From: Lichtheimia corymbifera B2541 | Taxonomy: Eukaryota; Mucoromycota; Mucoromycetes; Mucorales; Lichtheimiaceae | Length of the DNA stretch: 64,000 nt | Direction: 5' to 3' | NCBI GenBank assembly: GCA_000697475.1 | Contig: JNEU01001099.1 | Location: forward strand, 1-64,000 | Part shown: positions 59,572-64,000 of the stretch, piece after piece | How the letters are laid out: each line of letters begins with the position of its first letter | How positions within the stretch are numbered: position 1 is the first letter of the stretch | Translations under genes and position numbers: made by a program | Notes under the pieces: model-generated | Seen by the model: the letters and a program-made list of their open reading frames with translations, nothing else | What the model was told of the DNA's origin: nothing | Databases searched by the model: none

Positions 59572-60893
59572 AATTCTGTATTTCACCTTATAGAGTGCTT
59601 GGGAAAGAAAGGGAAAGAATATGCGGGTGATGGACTCAGCTTTTATACATTGACAGCCTCTCTATGTCACTATGGTGTAATGTAGACGTGGTGGGTGATC
59701 CCCTCATTCTTTTTTCTTTTCTCCGGGGAAAATCCTCCCTATTTTCGCGCCCTGTCTCCTTTCTGATCATAGAGATATTAGCACACCCGATTGAGCGATA
59801 AAAGAGGGAAACAAGAAGACATTGAAAGAAAGAAAATATTGACAGGGAGATACGTAATATAGATGCAATATTACCCTTTTTCATTCTTGGATGATAGGTG
59901 GTTACTTAAAAATGGATCGATAGCACGATGACAGTGGACACAAGTTCTTTGTTGTATTAGAGAATACGTTTATGCTTTTTACAACAACAACATCATTATT
60001 ACCTGCATCAGCGATCCTTGACCCTTTTTTTGTGTTTCTAATACGATGATGCATATCCCGTTCGGTGTAATGTTCATTGCCTCCTGTTTATATGACTTGT
60101 TGATGCCGGGGATTCATTCTTTGCTGCCGATTATGTATGGATTCCATTAGATGTACATTGCCGGGGATTTGGGGGTGAGAGAAAGAAAGAGAGAGCAGTA
60201 AAGGAGAACTCATCACTGCTGCTGCTGCATCCCATTCCGCCAACCAACGCCCAACGTCAGCCCGCATTACAATATCATTTCCCATTCCCATGGTCTCAGG
60301 TGGTTCCAAGGAAGAATTCAAGCTCACTCTATTTTAAGGTTGATGGTGCTAATACATTATTACTGTTAATTACTGGGATCTACTGGTATGGATCGCCCCA
60401 CTCTCGCGTGGCTGCTATTACTCAACAACGCTGCTCCCTTTTGGTCATATAATAATAGCTGGATGATCCCACAGACACTTTTTTTCGGCTTCCTGATGAT
60501 AATGAATATCCAACAACAGCATCATATCATTATCCGACAACAACAATATAACCCGCCAAATCCGATTTTTAATTGCATTATTGCTTCAAACCCACACATG
60601 GTATAGCGGAGCATGCTGTTGTAGTTGAGTATGTATGATACAGATGCTGATGAGGAAATCCATCATTTATCTATGACTTCAGCACCCACCCCCAAGCTCC
60701 TTGGATACCCCCTGTCGTTGTTTACGCGCGCATTAAGGCGGTCATAGGCTGGCTGCGGAAAATACAATGAATACCGCACACCTCCTTGAATAGCACAAAA
60801 AAGCTGTGGTTTATATATATAATAGTAATACTGCTTCTATAGAATGTGTGTAGTGATATCCACATTGGGTCTGATGTCATTGCAGCGTACGAT
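59572..60893. other. Intergenic region
   Basis: No gene is supported in these 1.3 kb; the open frames of 70-80 codons are AT-driven or low complexity and lack family similarity. Confidence 0.5.
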
Positions 60894-61443
60894 TTAATAA
60901 CCGCCATATGTGTTGCTGTATCCATTGTATCCATTATTATAGCTGTAATAGTTTCTGCGTGTAAGGCCAGCTGACAAGCCGACAACAAGACCAATAATTA
61001 TGCAGCAGCAAATGGTCGTGCACAAACGACGCTTCATTCCCAAAGATCTATTATTGGGTGGAGCATAAAACGTCATGAATCGGTTGCGACCGCCTTGTTG
61101 AGTACTATTAGGTGCTGGGGGCACATAGCCGGTTTGCTGAGGAGGTGGCTCATAATAAGTTTGAGCTTGTCCGCCGCCGCCAGGGCTATTATAGTAACCC
61201 TGTTGTTGTTGTTGCATTTCAGGTTGCTGCTGTTGCTGGTTGTAGGTGTTGTATTCATTACCACCCTGCTGCTGTGGAGGTTTTCCATTCATTTGCTCTT
61301 GGTATGCAGGTGGTGGAGGTGGTGGTGCTTCATTGCCAGCAGCACCTAAGATGAGCATGTTACTATTAGCTCCGAATTGTCACTATGCAAATGATCTTTT
61401 ACATACCTCCATTACCATATCCTTTTTCTGGATCGTAGCTCAT
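60894..61443 (-). CDS. Gln/Pro-rich tail-anchored membrane protein with PPxY motif
   Basis: Two exons (61443-61407, 61345-60894; phase 1) give 162 aa. The N-terminus is MSYDPEKGYGNG, then PPPPPPAYQEQM, a match to the PPxY consensus bound by WW domains, followed by a Gln/Tyr/Gly/Pro-rich stretch resembling prion-like or plasma-membrane-associated low-complexity proteins. Near the C-terminus lies a basic segment (NNRSLGMKRRL) and one hydrophobic span with a Cys cluster (CTTICCCIIIGLVVGLSAGL), a plausible palmitoylation site. It ends in a short Tyr/Asn/Gly-rich tail (NNGYNGYSNTYGGY). A Rsp5-linked membrane role is inference. The short first exon is supported by the phase and the good GTATGT donor. 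Confidence 0.7.
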
Positions 61444-62293
61444 GATGATATATACAAGAACAAGAAAAGAGGGATTGATTGCTGCGAGGAAAAATGTAGA
61501 GACAGAGTTTTCGATACCCATCTAATGTTTCAGCTGACGGATGTGCATGGGTGAGCTAATGCTTGGCTTTGATGATGTGCCATGGGATCACGTGTCAAAA
61601 GCAACATGATATCATCGTATTCGTTAGTAGCCATGAAAAATGATTCCATTTACATATGTAAATCTCATACAACGACGTTATAGTAGTGATGCATCCCAAG
61701 TAATGTCTGTACATGCATGTGTGGCTCTTTCAGCCATGTAGGTTGTTACGTTCATATGACCTAACAATGCATTGTATGGGTAAGCATCATCACAGCGCAT
61801 GGGTCTGCTACTTCCCTTACACAAATGTCTCCACGCAACCTGCAATGTGCACCAGGATTGCTATGATCAGCATATACGTGGCAGGTTGCTATGCTTGTAT
61901 TTGAGCAATCGGATTTCACACACTTTAAAAAAAACCCTAAAGGCGGGTTGCTATACGACGCATTTTGGACTTCCTTAAAAGTGCTTGTTCATGCATCAGC
62001 GATTTTGCTGGCGATCAATAGGCGATCCGTTTATCGCATCACGTGTTATACTTTCATTCAAAGAGCGCTCTTTAACTCTTGGATCTCCTTTTTCATGCCA
62101 CAGCAATGGCAAATCATGATATATTTTGAAAATGCAAAAAGATAAGGTGGAGATTTTATGCTACTAGAGAGAGAAATAAGCGGGGTAGCGGGTGAATGCT
62201 GCATGTGTGGAAGTCTGTGAGCTAGGTATGTGTAGGCGAGTGTGACATGGTTATTGTGTGTATGAGAGGGTTGTGTTTAGAAAAGGTCGTCAT
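61444..62293. other. Intergenic region
   Basis: These 0.85 kb between two minus-strand genes hold no supported gene. The A/G-rich plus strand after about 62280 is the 3' end of the malic enzyme transcript. Confidence 0.5.
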
Positions 62294-63940
62294 TTACAGG
62301 GAAGGGGAAGGAAGAGAGAAGGAAAAGTGGGAGTCCTTGTTAGCATCCCACATGTGGGACTTGACATATGCCAAAAGACGATCCATGTATTCTTGACCCT
62401 TGTAGTTAGTGGCGATCTCAAGCATCTCAGGATCACGGGCAAGACCTTCTTGGATAGCTTGGTTGGCCACAGCAGCAGCGACTTCACCAGAGACTTCACG
62501 GATACGGTTGAGCTCAGGGTACAAGTTTCCATTTTGAATCTCCTCAGGAAGCAAGGAGCTGGACAAGCCCTTGGCAGCCTCATAGACCATGCTATCAGAG
62601 ACACGTGCAGCCTTGGCAACAATGGCACCCAAGCCCAAACCAGGGAAAATGTACATGTTGTTACCCTGACCAGCATACTTGAGCTCACCAGAAGGAAGAG
62701 TGACAGGAGGGAAAGCAGTACCAGAAGCAAAGAGAACCTTGTAGTCAGTGTATTCCATAGCTTGTTGGAAGGTGCATTCGGCGTTGGTCATGGGGTTGGA
62801 AAGAGGGAAGACAATAGGCAACTTGTTGTTAGCAGCCATCTTGCCAACAGCTTCCTTGGTAAAGGCTTGATGCTGTGCAGACAAACCGATCAAGCTATTG
62901 TGTCGTATACGGTAAGTCAAACATGCCTTCTTTTTTTCCCACCCCACAAGAACATAAAGAACCCCATAAAAGGACCCTTTGTGCAACCAGGATTACTTAC
63001 GCAGTAGGCTTGACATAATCAATCACGTCACACAGGGTTCGGAACTGTGCTTGAGAATTATCGGATCTGGCGAAATATACCTTGTGTTGAGCAAGTCTAT
63101 CTCCACGGTCAAGTGTCACCAAGCCCTTGCTATCGACAAGGTAAAAGATCTTTTTGGCTTCTTCCTCGCTCAAGCCATGTTCATTAATGAAGTAGGAGAG
63201 AATTTGCTTGGCAACACCAATGGCAGAGGAACCAGCACCAAAGAATACAATGCGATGATCCTTGGGGTCAACACCAGCATTTTCCTTAGCAAGGCGGACG
63301 GCATTCATGAAACCAGCAAGAATGACCGAGCCAGTGCCTTGAATGTCATCATTGAAGCAGAACACCTTATCTTGATACTTCTCCAAAAGACCGAAAGCCT
63401 AATAAATTCAGTCAGCAAGACGTCATTTAGAACATGACATTAAAAACCAAAACTTACATGTTCGGAAGAAAAGTCTTCAAATTGCACAAGGATGTTGGGG
63501 AAGACCTCATAGATGGCCTTCATAACCTCATCAACAGCTTCGTAGAACTATAATATCCCATTTAGCCATCTCTGTCATCATCACCAATTTGCATATGAGA
63601 TTGTGATAACATACCTTCTCCTCATCAGGACGCTTTTGCTTCAAGCCCAAATACAAGGGATCATTGAGATAGCGCTCGGTGTTGGTACCAAAATCAAGGA
63701 CAATGGGGAGGGTCTTGCGAGGATCAATACCAGCAGCACCAGAGTAAAGTTGCAACTTGCCAATAGGGATACCAATACCACCTACACCAAGATCACCAAG
63801 ACCCAAGATACGGGAGCCGTCGGTAATGACAGTGATCTCAGGCTCGTCAATGGTGCCATCGCTGTTCTTGCGATAGTTGCGCAAGATATCCTTAAGATAA
63901 GGAAGATCATTGATAGACACATAAAGACCATCAGCAGCAC
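62294..63940 (-). CDS. NAD-type malic enzyme (decarboxylating malate dehydrogenase), 3' part
   Basis: Four exons lie in the window (63940-63615, 63547-63458, 63398-63001, 62894-62294), about 471 codons; the 5' part lies beyond the right edge, and 63941-64000 reads as intron. Family motifs in order: GLYVSINDLPYLKDILRNY, TDGSRILGLGDLGVGGIGIP with the catalytic Tyr region just before, IVLDFGTNTERYLNDPLYLG, LVQFEDFSSEHAFGLLEKY with the metal-binding Glu-Asp, CFNDDIQGTGSVILAGF, VFFGAGSSAIGVAKQI (NAD(P) fold), IFPLSNPMTNAECT-like (VFPLSNP), GQGNNMYIFPGLGLGAIVA. It oxidises malate to pyruvate, CO2 and reduced cofactor, usually in mitochondria for the NAD form. Cofactor choice and targeting cannot be fixed because the N-terminus is missing. 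Confidence 0.93.
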
Positions 63941-64000
63941 CTATACATTGTATGAGGGTGGGGTTAGGGATATGCAATGAGCTGAGTGAATGGGGCAATA

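Noticed and set aside
61920..61945. AAACCCTAA telo-box-like word upstream of the PPxY gene
   Set aside because: A single short occurrence, not close to a ribosomal-protein start; expected by chance.

Overview
The window looks like nuclear DNA of an early-diverging filamentous fungus, most likely Mucoromycota. Almost every gene is split by short introns (about 41-190 nt, GT...AG, often with CTRAY-like branch points). Products include a fungal CSL factor, GPI3, COA1, an Aim18-type protein, ORC6 and PEX14, and low-complexity Ser/Thr/Gln tracts are common. The species assignment is inference. Splice sites were read by eye from frame, phase and family similarity. No rRNA, tRNA, CRISPR or viral gene was recognised.

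Layout. 1-2177: intergenic with GT microsatellites. 2178-9571: cyclic-nucleotide phosphodiesterase with a receiver-like N-terminus (+), convergent with a CSL transcription factor (-). 9572-12800: 3.2 kb without a gene. 12801-15541: a GT47 exostosin-like glycosyltransferase and a small secreted HsbA-like protein (+). 15542-24937: gene-poor 9.4 kb dominated by a diverged repeat family with two long arms in inverted orientation, a central array of hairpin units including two identical 326-bp tandem copies, and a third partial arm. 24938-41519: dense housekeeping block with a SAM/NCD1-like protein, ubiquitin-eL40 fusion, a P5-type ATPase, NAC alpha, proteasome beta4, an Aim18-like chalcone-isomerase-fold protein, COA1, a PPxY membrane protein, acyl-protein thioesterase and a coiled-coil protein. 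41520-44779: 3.3 kb without a convincing gene. 44780-63998: an orphan gene, GPI3, a small orphan, a 1468-aa ankyrin/coiled-coil protein, ORC6, mitochondrial bL21, an SDR dehydrogenase, PEX14, two small low-complexity proteins, and the 3' part of an NAD-type malic enzyme that runs off the right edge.

Functional themes. Several genes serve mitochondria (COA1, Aim18-like, bL21m, malic enzyme, probably the SDR). Others serve protein homeostasis (ubiquitin-eL40, NAC alpha, proteasome beta4, two PPxY membrane proteins that could engage a NEDD4/Rsp5 ligase) and membranes or glycosylation (GPI3, exostosin-like, acyl-protein thioesterase, P5 ATPase, PEX14). Neighbouring genes often share short divergent promoters or lie tail to tail; no co-regulated pathway cluster is evident. 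The least ordinary parts are the inverted-repeat region at 16-24 kb, the P5 ATPase with a non-canonical TM4 motif and Cys-rich loop, and the phosphodiesterase with a receiver-like domain.
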